Source: an uncultured Oscillospiraceae bacterium
Lineage (GTDB): Bacteria > Bacillota > Clostridia > Oscillospirales > Oscillospiraceae
DNA: 28,448 bases
Direction of reading: 5' to 3'
NCBI GenBank assembly: GCA_934668295.1
Contig: CAKUND010000004.1
Location: 1-28,448, forward strand
The notes beneath the pieces were generated by a model that saw only the letters and a program-made list of their open reading frames with translations, was not told the DNA's origin and made no database searches. Each line of letters starts with the position of its first letter. The first letter of the stretch is position 1. Below, piece after piece: positions 1 through 7,348 of the stretch. The translations under genes and the position numbers were made by a program.

Positions 1-108
1 AAGGTCACGTTCGTCGACGCCGTTCGCTTCGAAAAGGGCGAGGGCATCGAGAAGAAGCAGGAAGACTTCGCTGCCGAGGTCGCTGCACAGATGAACGCCG
101 GTCACTAA
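1..108 (+). CDS. tsf: Elongation factor Ts, C-terminal end (partial)
   Basis: The window opens inside a reading frame that ends at the TAA at 106-108. The 35 visible residues include [12 protein letters not shown] and the ending [15 protein letters not shown], which is the characteristic C-terminus of bacterial EF-Ts. EF-Ts is the nucleotide-exchange factor that regenerates EF-Tu-GTP during translation. Only the last part is present, so nothing can be said about its start or promoter; rpsB would normally lie upstream, outside the window. A strong intrinsic terminator follows 18 bases after the stop, so this is the end of the transcript. The identification rests on a short but distinctive tail. 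Confidence 0.85.
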   Translation, partial: KVTFVDAVRFEKGEGIEKKQEDFAAEVAAQMNAGH

Positions 109-126
109 GCTGCAATAGTTCAAAGC

Positions 127-163
127 GCCCGCTGCCAGTTCGCAGCGGGCGGTTTTCTGTCTT
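127..163 (+). terminator. Intrinsic terminator after tsf
   Basis: A perfect 9-bp GC stem, GCCCGCTGC (127-135) with GCAGCGGGC (142-150), closes a CAGTTC loop and is followed by a T-rich tract (GGTTTTCTGTCTT). It ends the tsf transcript. Nearly the same stem is reused in the terminator at 8665-8695. Confidence 0.9.
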
Positions 164-171
164 ATGAAACG

Positions 172-203
172 ACCACGCGCCAGCCTTTTGGCTGGCGCGT
201 GGT
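172..203. terminator. Long perfect hairpin between convergent genes
   Basis: A 14-bp perfect stem (172-185 with 190-203) closes a TTTT loop. It lies immediately downstream of the leftward gene ending at 207 and after the tsf terminator. The flanking T tracts are weak on both strands (TGCTTATAATT rightward, CGTTTCAT leftward). It is therefore best read as a bidirectional or leftward terminator, or as an mRNA 3'-end stabiliser. Confidence 0.6.
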
Positions 204-206
204 TGC

Positions 207-752
207 TTATAATTCCTGATAGACTGCTCTGGCGCCGCCGATGTATTTCGGGCGCGTGCGGGCACAGAGGATGTTGGCCTCGCCGATCTTTTTGATCGAC
301 AGCCGCACCGGGATCGCGACGCGGCGCAGGTGCATGCCGATGAGCGTGCCACCGATGTCGATCCCTGCGTCGGCGACGATCGTCTCGACGAGCACGGGAT
401 CCTTGAAATTGGCCCACGCCGTCATGGCGAACGAGCCGCCCGCATGCAGCTGCGGGATGGCGTTGACGATCTCAAAGCCATGCGCCTCGGCCACATCGCG
501 CTCAACGACAAGCGCGCGGTTCAGGTGCTCGCAGCACTGCACCGCAAGCTCAATCCCGCGCTCCTGCAGAACGGGATAGATGCCCGCGAAGGCCGCCTGC
601 GCGGCCTCCAGACTCGAGCCCTTGCCGATGCGAGCGCCGACCATCTCGCTCGACGAGCAGCCGACGACAAAAATCTTGCCGGGCTTCAGCTTTGCAATGT
701 CCAGCAGCTCCGTGACGGCCTGCTTTGCTTGTGCGGTAAGTTCTTCATACAT
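207..752 (-). CDS. TIGR01440 / UPF0340 family protein (YwlG-like)
   Basis: This 181-residue protein matches the conserved TIGR01440/UPF0340 (DUF436) family, known in Bacillus as YwlG. Recognisable family features are the N-terminal FVVGCSSSEMVGARIGKGSS stretch (about residues 28-47), a CCEHLNRALVVER segment (73-85), a HAGGSFAMTAW segment and the C-terminal TRPKYIGGARAVY. The length is normal for the family. No biochemical function is firmly established. The gene overlaps the end of the ECF S-component gene by 8 bases (745-752), which implies translational coupling within one leftward operon. A hairpin follows directly downstream at 172-203. Family assignment is confident; role unknown. Confidence 0.88.
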   Translation of the reverse strand: MYEELTAQAKQAVTELLDIAKLKPGKIFVVGCSSSEMVGARIGKGSSLEAAQAAFAGIYPVLQERGIELAVQCCEHLNRALVVERDVAEAHGFEIVNAIPQLHAGGSFAMTAWANFKDPVLVETIVADAGIDIGGTLIGMHLRRVAIPVRLSIKKIGEANILCARTRPKYIGGARAVYQEL

Positions 753-1293
753 GATTCATTTCACCTTTCCAGAACGCCTTATGAATTTCGGGAACCTTGG
801 ACAGCGCGGTGTAGAGTACGACCGACAGAACGATGCCGACGGCGGCCTGCACCAGATTGTTGGGGATGGACGCAGCTGCGGCAAGGCCCTTGCCGAGGAT
901 CAGCGCCTTGTAGCCGAAATACCCGGCGACCATAATGGCCTCAGACGGCAGCTCGATGAGCGCCAGCCGCCAGAACGGGACCTTTTCACCTTTCTTCAGC
1001 AGCGGCCGAAGCAGCAGCGCGGCCACCAGCGCCACAAGGCCCTTGATGATAAACGTGCCGGGGACATAATGCGCATAGCCTGCCAGCAGATCGGCAAGAC
1101 CGCTGCCGATGCCGGCGGCAAAGAAGCCGTACCACGGGCCGAGCACCAGCCCGGCAAGCAGGCACATGCCCTCGCCGATGTTGGTATAGCCTGCGACGGT
1201 CGGGAACTGCACCAGCATGGTCGTCACGCAGCACAGCGCAGCGAACATCGCGCTCAGAACCAGCATCCGGATGGTTTCGTTTCTCTTTTTCAT
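745..1293 (-). CDS. ECF transporter S component, substrate unassigned
   Basis: A 182-residue, strongly hydrophobic protein with about five or six membrane segments. The GYTNIGEG (residues 36-43), LGPWYGFFAAGIGSGLADLL (51-70) and VPGTFIIKGLVAL segments are typical of small substrate-capturing S components of energy-coupling-factor vitamin transporters (PF07155/PF12822-like). These pair with a shared EcfA-EcfA'-EcfT module, which is not in this window. The ATG at 1293 is chosen because a GAGAGGT ribosome binding site lies about 10 bases upstream; the open frame extends further but shows no family similarity there. The gene overlaps the TIGR01440 gene by 8 bases. A TATAAT hexamer lies upstream. 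The substrate cannot be read from sequence, though vitamins are the usual cargo. Confidence 0.85.
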   Translation of the reverse strand: MKKRNETIRMLVLSAMFAALCCVTTMLVQFPTVAGYTNIGEGMCLLAGLVLGPWYGFFAAGIGSGLADLLAGYAHYVPGTFIIKGLVALVAALLLRPLLKKGEKVPFWRLALIELPSEAIMVAGYFGYKALILGKGLAAAASIPNNLVQAAVGIVLSVVLYTALSKVPEIHKAFWKGEMNHV

Positions 1294-1324
1294 AGCAGAG
1301 TACCTCTCTTGTTGGGATACCCTG

Positions 1325-1330
1325 ATTATA
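1325..1330 (-). promoter_or_regulatory. Possible -10 box for the ECF S-component gene
   Basis: The leftward strand carries a perfect TATAAT about 30 bases upstream of the start at 1293. No convincing -35 hexamer sits at 16-18 bases; the best position reads CTTTTT. It may be a weak internal promoter that separates this pair from the amidohydrolase gene. Confidence 0.35.
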
Positions 1331-1385
1331 TCCAATGCTGATACTATAAAAAGATGCAAAAACAGATATTTTTTTAGGCTCAGAT

Positions 1386-2237
1386 TCAGAACCGCGCCAT
1401 GATCGCGGCGTTTCCCGCTTCGAGTACTGTATCCGCGTCTTCTCCGATTGCGCGGCGCAGGAGCGCGCGCTCGTCTATCCCGCCTTGCCCGTGCAGAACG
1501 CGGTACGCACCCGCGTCGCTGCCGCAGGCAATTTTTGCGCCCAGCGCGGCGGCTTTCTGCACGGCGTTCATCTGATACTCCAGCAGCGGCTTTAAGACCG
1601 TATCCGGGAAGCGGCCGCAGCCGATAAGATTGCCGATCGTCACAAGCGTCGGCACCCAGACGGCATGGGACTCGGCCAGCCGGCAGAGCGTTTCGTCCGT
1701 GAGATATGCGCCGTGCTCGATGGAATCCACGCCGCCCGCAAGCGCTGCGCATACCGTTCCGTCGCCGTTGGCATGGGCCATGACGGAAAAGCCCTCGTCG
1801 TGCGCGCAGGCGATCATGTCCCGGATCAGCTCCGGCGGCAGCGGCTCATCGGTCAGAACGCCGTAATGGTCAAAATCCATCAGACCGGAGATCATGAGCT
1901 TGATAAACTGCGCGCCGTGCGCTCTGGCCTCGCGGATAAGCGCGCGGTATTCGGCAAACGAGTCAAAGCCGCGCCCGATGAAGCTGCCGTAATGCCCGTT
2001 TTTGTAGATCGGGAAGCCCGGTGAACGGTACCGGATGCCGTATTCCGGCGCCAGCCCCGCGGCCAGCGCACACACGCCCCAGCGGTCGCCGCCGTCGCGC
2101 AGATAGGAAAAGCCCAGCGCCTGATAGCATTCCAGCGTCTGCCGGATCAGTGCCTCCTGCGGCGCGGCCTTGTGCCGTGCGATGGCGTCCTTCCAGTTCA
2201 CGCCGTCCAGCACCATATGAATGTGACAGTCGACCAT
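1386..2237 (-). CDS. Amidohydrolase family protein
   Basis: This 283-residue protein has the layout of a metal-dependent TIM-barrel amidohydrolase. The HIH metal-binding motif is at residues 5-7, a FIKLMISG strand carries a candidate bridging lysine, and VMAHANG, SIEHGAYL and CGSDAGAY supply the later metal-binding or catalytic His, His and Asp. It resembles imidazolonepropionase- or prolidase-like amidohydrolases but lacks the N-terminal beta-sandwich half, because it begins almost directly at the HIH motif. The start at 2237 is preferred: it lies 5 bases after the HAD gene's stop with a GGAAAGG-type site just upstream, and the longer frame adds only unrelated Arg-rich sequence. The substrate is unknown. 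It is probably co-transcribed with the HAD phosphatase. Confidence 0.8.
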   Translation of the reverse strand: MVDCHIHMVLDGVNWKDAIARHKAAPQEALIRQTLECYQALGFSYLRDGGDRWGVCALAAGLAPEYGIRYRSPGFPIYKNGHYGSFIGRGFDSFAEYRALIREARAHGAQFIKLMISGLMDFDHYGVLTDEPLPPELIRDMIACAHDEGFSVMAHANGDGTVCAALAGGVDSIEHGAYLTDETLCRLAESHAVWVPTLVTIGNLIGCGRFPDTVLKPLLEYQMNAVQKAAALGAKIACGSDAGAYRVLHGQGGIDERALLRRAIGEDADTVLEAGNAAIMARF

Positions 2238-2242
2238 TTCCG

Positions 2243-3082
2243 TTACGCCCTTTCCGGCACGCAGTGCCGCTCGATGGCAAGCGCAGCGCCGTCCTCGTCG
2301 CAGGAGGCCGTCACCTCGTCGGCAAGCGCCAGAATTTCCGGGCACGCGTTCGCCATTGCCACGCCGAGTCCCGTCATTTGGATCATGCTTCTGTCGTTCA
2401 GCCCGTCGCCGATGGCCATCGTCGCCGCCATCGGCAATCCGAGATAAGCCGCCAGACTTGCGATGGCCTCGCCCTTGTTGGCGTGCGCGTCGTTGATCTC
2501 AATGTTGCAGGGCATGGATGTGCTGACATTCAGTGTGCCGAAGCGCGCTGTAAGGTCCTTGAACAGCTGCCCGCGCAGCGCATCGTCCGGCGTGAACAGC
2601 TGCAGCTTCTGCACGCCTCGGTTCCGTTCCCGCAGATAGGCTTTCAGCTCGTCGACCGGCGTGCGCAGCGCGCGCACCATGCGCAGCGCGTAGTCGAACG
2701 GAACAAACGCGGCGGCGTTTTCCTGCATCGCGCGCGTCATCCAGCCCCAGCTGTCCTGATAGCAGTCGTAGATCACGGGGAAGCCGTCAAGATACTCCAG
2801 AACCCGCAGCGCCGTCTCCAGCGGGATCTCCGCCGTGCTGACGGCCTTCTGCCTGCGGATATCATAGACCTGCGCGCCGTTGATGGTGATGGCGTAGTGC
2901 AGAAACGGCAGCTTCTGAATGACCTCCGGCATGCCGGTAAAGAACCGGCCCGTCGTCGGCACGATCTCGACGCCGGCCTCTGCCGCGGCATAGAGCGCGT
3001 CGCGGGTGCGCGGCGTCAGCTCCTTTTTGGAATTCAGCAGCGTCCCGTCCAGATCGAGCGCCAGCAGCTTTACAGCAGGCAT
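2243..3082 (-). CDS. Cof-type HAD-superfamily hydrolase
   Basis: This 279-residue protein belongs to the Cof/YidA-like class IIB haloacid dehalogenase phosphatases. Motif I is DLDGTLLNS, with the nucleophile and acid Asp10 and Asp12. Motif II is the Thr in PTTGRF (about 42-47). Motif III is the Lys in NKGEA and motif IV is GDGLNDRSM. The roughly 130-residue insertion between motifs II and III is the C2 cap expected for the class. Members dephosphorylate sugar phosphates, nucleotides or cofactors such as PLP or FMN; the substrate cannot be deduced here. The start at 3082 is chosen because motif I then falls at the usual distance and a GAGGTG site lies upstream. It is the first gene of the leftward run and diverges from the ABC-F gene at 3213. 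Confidence 0.88.
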   Translation of the reverse strand: MPAVKLLALDLDGTLLNSKKELTPRTRDALYAAAEAGVEIVPTTGRFFTGMPEVIQKLPFLHYAITINGAQVYDIRRQKAVSTAEIPLETALRVLEYLDGFPVIYDCYQDSWGWMTRAMQENAAAFVPFDYALRMVRALRTPVDELKAYLRERNRGVQKLQLFTPDDALRGQLFKDLTARFGTLNVSTSMPCNIEINDAHANKGEAIASLAAYLGLPMAATMAIGDGLNDRSMIQMTGLGVAMANACPEILALADEVTASCDEDGAALAIERHCVPERA

Positions 3083-3212
3083 AAGAACGCACCTCGCTTC
3101 CTTGTTTTTCGCCCTCATGATAGCAGAAGCCCGGCAAAAAAGCAAGAAGCGCGTGCTTTCCGGCGGAAGCTGTGATAGAATAAATGCAGATCATCCTTGC
3201 AGGAGGAACCCT

Positions 3213-4985
3213 ATGCTGATATCCGCAGAGCATCTTTCCATCAATTTCGGCAGCCGTCAGCTGTTGGACGATGTGGATTTTTATCTGAACGAGGGCGATA
3301 AGACCGGCGTGATCGGCATCAACGGCACCGGGAAGTCGACATTTTTGAAGGTTCTGGCCGGAAAGCTCCCGCCGGACGGCGGGACGATCGCCCGCAAGCC
3401 GAATCTGCAGGTCAGCGTGCTCGCGCAGAACCCGGACATGCACGACGAGCTGACCATTCTGGAGCAGGTCTTTGCCAGCATGCCGCCGGAATTCCGGCAG
3501 CTGAATGAATACGAGGCCAGGCGCATGCTGACGCAGCTCGGCCTCGCGGACACCGACCGGCTGATCGGGACGCTTTCGGGCGGCGAACGCCGCCGCGCGG
3601 CGCTGTGCGCGGCGCTCATCCACCCGGCGGACGTGCTGGTGCTCGACGAGCCGACAAACCATCTGGACACCGAAATGGTGCAGTGGCTGGAGGACTGGCT
3701 GAAAAAATTCCGCGGCGGACTCGTCATGGTCACGCACGACCGGTATTTTCTCGAGCGCGTCGTGAACCACATCACGGAGCTTTCGCGCGGGAAGCTCTAC
3801 CACTACGAGGCGAATTACTCCCGCTATCTCGAGCTGCGGGAGCAGCGCGCGCAGATGGCGGAGGCATCCGAGCGCAAGCGGCAGTCCATTCTGCGCGTCG
3901 AGCGCGAATGGATCCTGCGCGGCTGTCAGGCCCGGAGCACAAAGAGCAGGGAACGCATCCAGCGCTATGAGGAGCTGAAGGATCAGAAAGCCCCTGAACG
4001 CGACAGCGCGGTGCAGCTTTCAGCGGCCTCGAGCCGCCTCGGCAAAAAGATCATCACGCTGGAGCATGTCTCCAAGCGCTACGACGGGCGGACGATCTTC
4101 CGCGATTTTTCCTATGGTCTGCTCCGCAATGACCGTATCGGCATCGTCGGCAGGAATGGCGCGGGCAAATCGACGCTCCTGCGCATCCTTGCCGGCGAGC
4201 TCCCGCCGGACAGCGGCACAGTCGAGCTGGGCGAGACGGTCAAGATCGGTCATTTTTCGCAGGAGGGCCGGGAGCTGGATCTGAACCAGCGCGTGTACGA
4301 CTTTATTTACAGTGTTGCCGCGCAGGTGAAGACGGACGAGGGCACGTTCTCTGCCAAGACCATGCTCGAGCGCTTCCTGTTCCCGCCTGATCTGCAGCAG
4401 ACCACCATCGGGCGGCTGTCCGGCGGCGAACGGCGGAGATTATACCTGCTGTCTATCCTCATGGCGGCTCCCAATGTGCTGCTGCTCGATGAGCCGACGA
4501 ACGATCTGGATATCACGACGCTCTCCATTCTGGAGGACTATCTGCAGAGCTTCCCCGGCCCCATTCTTGCCGTCTCGCATGACCGCTTTTTCCTCGACAA
4601 GCTGGCGGACACCATCTTCGAGGTGCGCCCGGAGGGCCGCGTCGACGTGTTTACCGGCAACTGGTCCGACTGGGCCCGCAAGCGGACGCCGCCGGAGGAA
4701 AAGAAGCCCGAAAAGCAGGAAAAGCCTGCCTCCGAGCGTCCGCGCGAGAAAAAGCTGAAATTCTCCTATAACGAGCAGCGGGAATTTGATACCATCGACA
4801 GTGTGATCGCAGAGCTGGAGGCGCAGCTGGCCGCCTGCAGACAGGCGCAGGAGACCTGCGGCAGCGACTATGTCCGATTGCAGGCGCTCACGGACGAGCA
4901 GGAGCGTTTGACAGCCGAGCTGGACGCAAAGACGGAGCGCTGGGTCTATCTGAACGACCTCAAGGAACGCATCGATGCGCAGTAA
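3213..4985 (+). CDS. ABC-F family ATPase, Uup/YfmR-like
   Basis: A 590-residue soluble protein with two ABC ATPase domains and no membrane domain. NBD1 has Walker A GINGTGKS (35-42), signature LSGGE (121-125), Walker [13 protein letters not shown] (141-152) and a switch His at 175. NBD2 has GRNGAGKS (313-320), LSGGE (402-406) and [12 protein letters not shown]. The interdomain linker with [20 protein letters not shown] and a C-terminal coiled coil beginning [13 protein letters not shown] are hallmarks of the Uup/YfmR subgroup. ABC-F proteins of this type act on ribosomes, and Uup has also been linked to DNA transactions. All catalytic residues look intact, unlike the ABC-F at 25902. The start at 3213 has a consensus AGGAGG at 3201-3206. 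It is followed by a small membrane-protein gene that seems to have its own promoter. Confidence 0.9.
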   Translation: MLISAEHLSINFGSRQLLDDVDFYLNEGDKTGVIGINGTGKSTFLKVLAGKLPPDGGTIARKPNLQVSVLAQNPDMHDELTILEQVFASMPPEFRQLNEYEARRMLTQLGLADTDRLIGTLSGGERRRAALCAALIHPADVLVLDEPTNHLDTEMVQWLEDWLKKFRGGLVMVTHDRYFLERVVNHITELSRGKLYHYEANYSRYLELREQRAQMAEASERKRQSILRVEREWILRGCQARSTKSRERIQRYEELKDQKAPERDSAVQLSAASSRLGKKIITLEHVSKRYDGRTIFRDFSYGLLRNDRIGIVGRNGAGKSTLLRILAGELPPDSGTVELGETVKIGHFSQEGRELDLNQRVYDFIYSVAAQVKTDEGTFSAKTMLERFLFPPDLQQTTIGRLSGGERRRLYLLSILMAAPNVLLLDEPTNDLDITTLSILEDYLQSFPGPILAVSHDRFFLDKLADTIFEVRPEGRVDVFTGNWSDWARKRTPPEEKKPEKQEKPASERPREKKLKFSYNEQREFDTIDSVIAELEAQLAACRQAQETCGSDYVRLQALTDEQERLTAELDAKTERWVYLNDLKERIDAQ

Positions 4986-5012
4986 TGATAGAAAAGTTGC
5001 ACAAATTTTGAG

Positions 5013-5038
5013 CTGCCCGGTATACGAAGCCCGGGCAG
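5013..5038 (+). repeat. 8-bp inverted repeat between ABC-F gene and next promoter
   Basis: CTGCCCGG (5013-5020) is the reverse complement of CCGGGCAG (5031-5038), with a 10-base loop. No T run follows on either strand, so it is not a standard intrinsic terminator. It occupies the -35 area of the extended -10 box at 5041-5049, so it could be an operator or a degenerate terminator. Confidence 0.5.
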
Positions 5039-5040
5039 TG

Positions 5041-5049
5041 TGCTATACT
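5041..5049 (+). promoter_or_regulatory. Extended -10 promoter for the small zinc-ribbon membrane protein
   Basis: TGCTATACT is an extended -10 element (TG-N-TATACT). No clear -35 hexamer is present; that region is occupied by the inverted repeat at 5013-5038. The same 10-mer TGCTATACTA recurs in front of the genes at 7349 and 8826, which supports a promoter role. Confidence 0.6.
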
Positions 5050-5112
5050 ATAAACAGAAGAAACTGGAAAACATAGGGGTTCGGACAGGGGAAAGACAAG
5101 GGAGGTTTTTCT

Positions 5113-5364
5113 ATGAATCTGAAAACGATCAAGGTTCTGCTGTTCACATTGCTTGCGCTGACGCTTGCCAGCTTTTTGATCGGCTGCGGCGTGTCAAAGC
5201 CGGTGTATTTCCTGTTTACGGCGCTGTTTGCGGTCGGCTACGCGGCGGTTTGGCTGCTGTGCTGGCGCTGCCCGTTCTGCGGCGGGCGCCTCGGCCGCAG
5301 CGACGGCGAAAGCTGCCCGCACTGCGGCAAAAGCCTCCTCGCGCCCCGCGGACATCAGGCCTGA
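5113..5364 (+). CDS. Small membrane protein with C-terminal zinc ribbon, unknown function
   Basis: An 83-residue protein preceded by a good site (GGAGG at 5101-5105, 7 bases before the ATG). Residues 5-26 form a hydrophobic helix that could be a signal anchor and ends LIGCGVSK. A second hydrophobic segment covers about 30-50. The C-terminus carries two CxxC knuckles, CPFCGGRLGRSDGESCPHCG, which is a classic zinc ribbon facing one side of the membrane. I do not recognise a named family. The LIGC stretch resembles a lipobox, but a downstream second hydrophobic segment and cysteine ribbon make a lipoprotein less likely. It has its own apparent promoter and RBS, so I consider it real. It is convergent with the EamA transporter gene. 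Confidence 0.65.
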   Translation: MNLKTIKVLLFTLLALTLASFLIGCGVSKPVYFLFTALFAVGYAAVWLLCWRCPFCGGRLGRSDGESCPHCGKSLLAPRGHQA

Positions 5365-5395
5365 TTGCCGCCGCAATTTCCGAAAAACGAAAAAA

Positions 5396-5428
5396 CGCCC
5401 CTTGCCGCGCATTGCGCGGCAAGGGGCG
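5396..5428 (-). terminator. Intrinsic terminator for the leftward EamA transporter gene
   Basis: A perfect 15-bp GC-rich stem (5396-5410 with 5414-5428) closes a 3-base loop. On the leftward strand it is followed by TTTTTTCGTTTTTC. It lies between two convergent genes; rightward only a weak TCTTT follows, so it mainly ends the leftward GH25/EamA transcript. Confidence 0.9.
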
Positions 5429-5445
5429 GCGTCTTTGCAGGGGCG

Positions 5446-6339
5446 TTATTGCTGTTTCCTGCCCCAGAGCTCGCTGAGGATCGTGGAGCCGAGGACGAGG
5501 ACAGCGCCGGTCAGACCGGCAGGGGAGAGCGGCTCGTGCAGAACAAGCGCCGAGAGGATCAGGGCCGTGATGGGGTCAAGATAGCTCATGAGTGCGATAG
5601 TCTGCGTCGGCAGGCGTACCATGGCGCCAAAATACATCGCATACGGGATCGCCGTGTGCGTCAGCGACACCAGAAGCATCAGCCCGGCAGACAGCGCTGT
5701 CAGATGCAGGCCGGAAAAGCCGCCCGTCAGCGCCAGATACGGCTCCATGACCAGCCCTGCCGCGCCAAGCTGCACAATGGTCTTGTCGTAAGCGTCCATT
5801 TGGGAGAGCGACTTCCGGTTCACGGCGGTGATGGCGGCATACAGGACCGCCGAGCCGACGGCAAGCGCAATGCCCGTCAGCGTCCCGTCCGGCAGCGCGC
5901 CGCCGTCCAGAACACCGGAGACGAGCACCATGCCGCACGCCGCCAGCGCCACACAGACAAGCTGCCGCCATGTGAGCCGCTCGTGAAAGACAAACGGCGC
6001 GGCCAGGATCAGCATGACCGGGGCTGTATAATAGCAGAGCGTTGCAACGGCGATGCTTGTGTAGCGGTACGCCTCAAACAGCAGCATCCAGTTAAAACCG
6101 ATCATGCCGCCGGAGATGAGAAGCGGCAGAAGATACCGTCGGACGGAGGCCCTGTCCAGCTGTTTCCCGCGCAGCCGCTGCAGAAGCAGCAGCAGAACGC
6201 AGCCGAGCAGCCCGCGGAAGCAGGCGATCACGCCGCTCGGCAGATCGATGAACCGGCGCAGCAGGCCGATGGTGCCGAAGATGAGCATGCTCGCCGCAAA
6301 CGGCAGGCGGGCAGAGACTTCGGCTTTTTCCTTCTTCAT
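5446..6339 (-). CDS. EamA-family (DMT superfamily) transporter
   Basis: A 297-residue integral membrane protein with about ten hydrophobic helices arranged as two EamA repeats of five. The repeats are visible at residues 10-145 (including SGGMIGFNWMLLFEAYRYTS and ATLCYYTAPVMLILAAP) and about 155-290 (including LMSYLDPITALILSALVLHE). The YYTAP and YLDPITA segments near the end of each repeat are typical of the drug/metabolite transporter superfamily. Family members export amino acids or other metabolites or import sugars; the substrate is not predictable here. The start lies 3 bases after the stop of the GH25 lysozyme gene with only a weak GGGAAG site, so translation is probably coupled. The transcript ends at the strong hairpin at 5396-5428. 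Confidence 0.88.
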   Translation of the reverse strand: MKKEKAEVSARLPFAASMLIFGTIGLLRRFIDLPSGVIACFRGLLGCVLLLLLQRLRGKQLDRASVRRYLLPLLISGGMIGFNWMLLFEAYRYTSIAVATLCYYTAPVMLILAAPFVFHERLTWRQLVCVALAACGMVLVSGVLDGGALPDGTLTGIALAVGSAVLYAAITAVNRKSLSQMDAYDKTIVQLGAAGLVMEPYLALTGGFSGLHLTALSAGLMLLVSLTHTAIPYAMYFGAMVRLPTQTIALMSYLDPITALILSALVLHEPLSPAGLTGAVLVLGSTILSELWGRKQQ

Positions 6340-6342
6340 GGC

Positions 6343-7221
6343 TTACTTCCCGAAAAACGCAAGATTGAGATCGACATCGCCCTCGATGCCGTCGACCGTA
6401 CCTGTTGCGGAATACTGCCAGAGGTCAAAGTGATAGGCAAACGACGGCGTATCGTTGTATTCGGCCAGCCAGAACGTATACGTCTGCAGGCTCGGCAGAT
6501 GCAGCTCCTCATAGCCGAGCTGCTGGTTGAAGTAGAGCCCGGTCTGATAGCCCGCGTTTTCGATCTCGGTGCAGAACGTATCCGTCACGGTGGTCAGCGA
6601 CGTCAGATCCATCGTGTCGCTGCGCGCCTCGGAGCCGATCTTTTCCCAGTCGAAGAAGACCGGGAAGGCGAGCTGATAGCCGGAGATCCTGTCCAGTACG
6701 AACCGGGCCTCCTCCCGCGCCTCCTGCTCGTCGATGGCCTGCGAGAAGAAATATACGCCCACGTCGAGTCCGGCGTCGATGGCGCCCTCCAGATTCTGCG
6801 CGAAATACGTGTCCTCCTGAATGGCCCCCTCCGTGTATCCGCGATAGCCCACGCGGAGAATGGCGAACTGCACGCCGCTTTCCGCGACGCGCTGCCAGTC
6901 GATCTCCTGCTGGTGCGCGGAGACGTCGATGCCGATCTGGCTGGTCACGGTGTCGCTCTCATATCGGAGAAATCCGCCGTCCCGGTAGAAGCAGGCGGGA
7001 TCGTATGTATTTTTGGGGGTGCCGTCCGTTTCGTCCACCTCGCTGGGCTCGACCGGCGTGAGCTGCGCATGATCCTTGGCGCTGACGGTTGCGTTTGCGC
7101 CGTAATGGAACAGGCGGCTGAATATCGCGGCCAATCCCCACAGGAGAAGCGCTGCCAGCAGCACAAAAATCACGATCATCAGTGCACGGGAGCGCCGCGC
7201 GCGTTTGCTTGTTTGACGCAT
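6343..7221 (-). CDS. GH25 family lysozyme, membrane-anchored
   Basis: This 292-residue protein has an Arg/Lys-rich cytoplasmic tip, one membrane helix (about residues 14-36) and an external glycoside hydrolase family 25 domain from about residue 94. GH25 signatures are visible: GIDVSAHQQEIDW with Asp99 at the start of the barrel, ILRVGYRGYTEG, GVYFFSQA, the catalytic pair FDWEK with Asp191 and Glu193, and the ending LWQYSATGTVDGIEGDVDLN. GH25 enzymes cleave the MurNAc-GlcNAc bond of peptidoglycan. The uncleaved-looking anchor suggests a wall-remodelling enzyme tethered to the cell rather than a phage endolysin. The start at 7221 places the basic tip directly before the helix and has AGAGGA upstream. 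A strong promoter (7253-7281) is shared back to back with that of the CapA-like gene. Confidence 0.9.
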   Translation of the reverse strand: MRQTSKRARRSRALMIVIFVLLAALLLWGLAAIFSRLFHYGANATVSAKDHAQLTPVEPSEVDETDGTPKNTYDPACFYRDGGFLRYESDTVTSQIGIDVSAHQQEIDWQRVAESGVQFAILRVGYRGYTEGAIQEDTYFAQNLEGAIDAGLDVGVYFFSQAIDEQEAREEARFVLDRISGYQLAFPVFFDWEKIGSEARSDTMDLTSLTTVTDTFCTEIENAGYQTGLYFNQQLGYEELHLPSLQTYTFWLAEYNDTPSFAYHFDLWQYSATGTVDGIEGDVDLNLAFFGK

Positions 7222-7252
7222 GATCCGATCCTCTGTTATAAAATAATGTAGA

Positions 7253-7281
7253 ATTATATCATATCCTGCGCGAAAAGCCAA
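7253..7281 (-). promoter_or_regulatory. Sigma-A promoter for the GH25 lysozyme operon
   Basis: On the leftward strand, TTGGCT (7276-7281) and a perfect TATAAT (7253-7258) are separated by 17 bases, with a TG one base upstream of the -10. This is a strong extended promoter. It is divergent from the promoter at 7287-7315, with the two -35 boxes only 5 bases apart. Confidence 0.8.
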
Positions 7282-7286
7282 GCGGC

Positions 7287-7315
7287 TTGTCTTTTTTCGG
7301 AAGCTATGCTATACT
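7287..7315 (+). promoter_or_regulatory. Sigma-A promoter for the CapA-like gene
   Basis: TTGTCT (7287-7292), a 17-base spacer and TATACT (7310-7315) with an upstream TGC form an extended -10 promoter. It points to the gene at 7349. Confidence 0.75.
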
Positions 7316-7348
7316 ATATTAGTTACACGATCCAAAGGAGGCGAACGC

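Noticed and set aside
6343..7221. Phage endolysin
   Set aside because: The GH25 protein has its own membrane anchor and promoter, and no phage genes are nearby.
5365..7251. Rightward open frame of 628 codons
   Set aside because: It lies antisense to the convincing EamA and GH25 genes, has Arg/Gln/His-rich composition and no family similarity. It is a shadow frame caused by high GC content.
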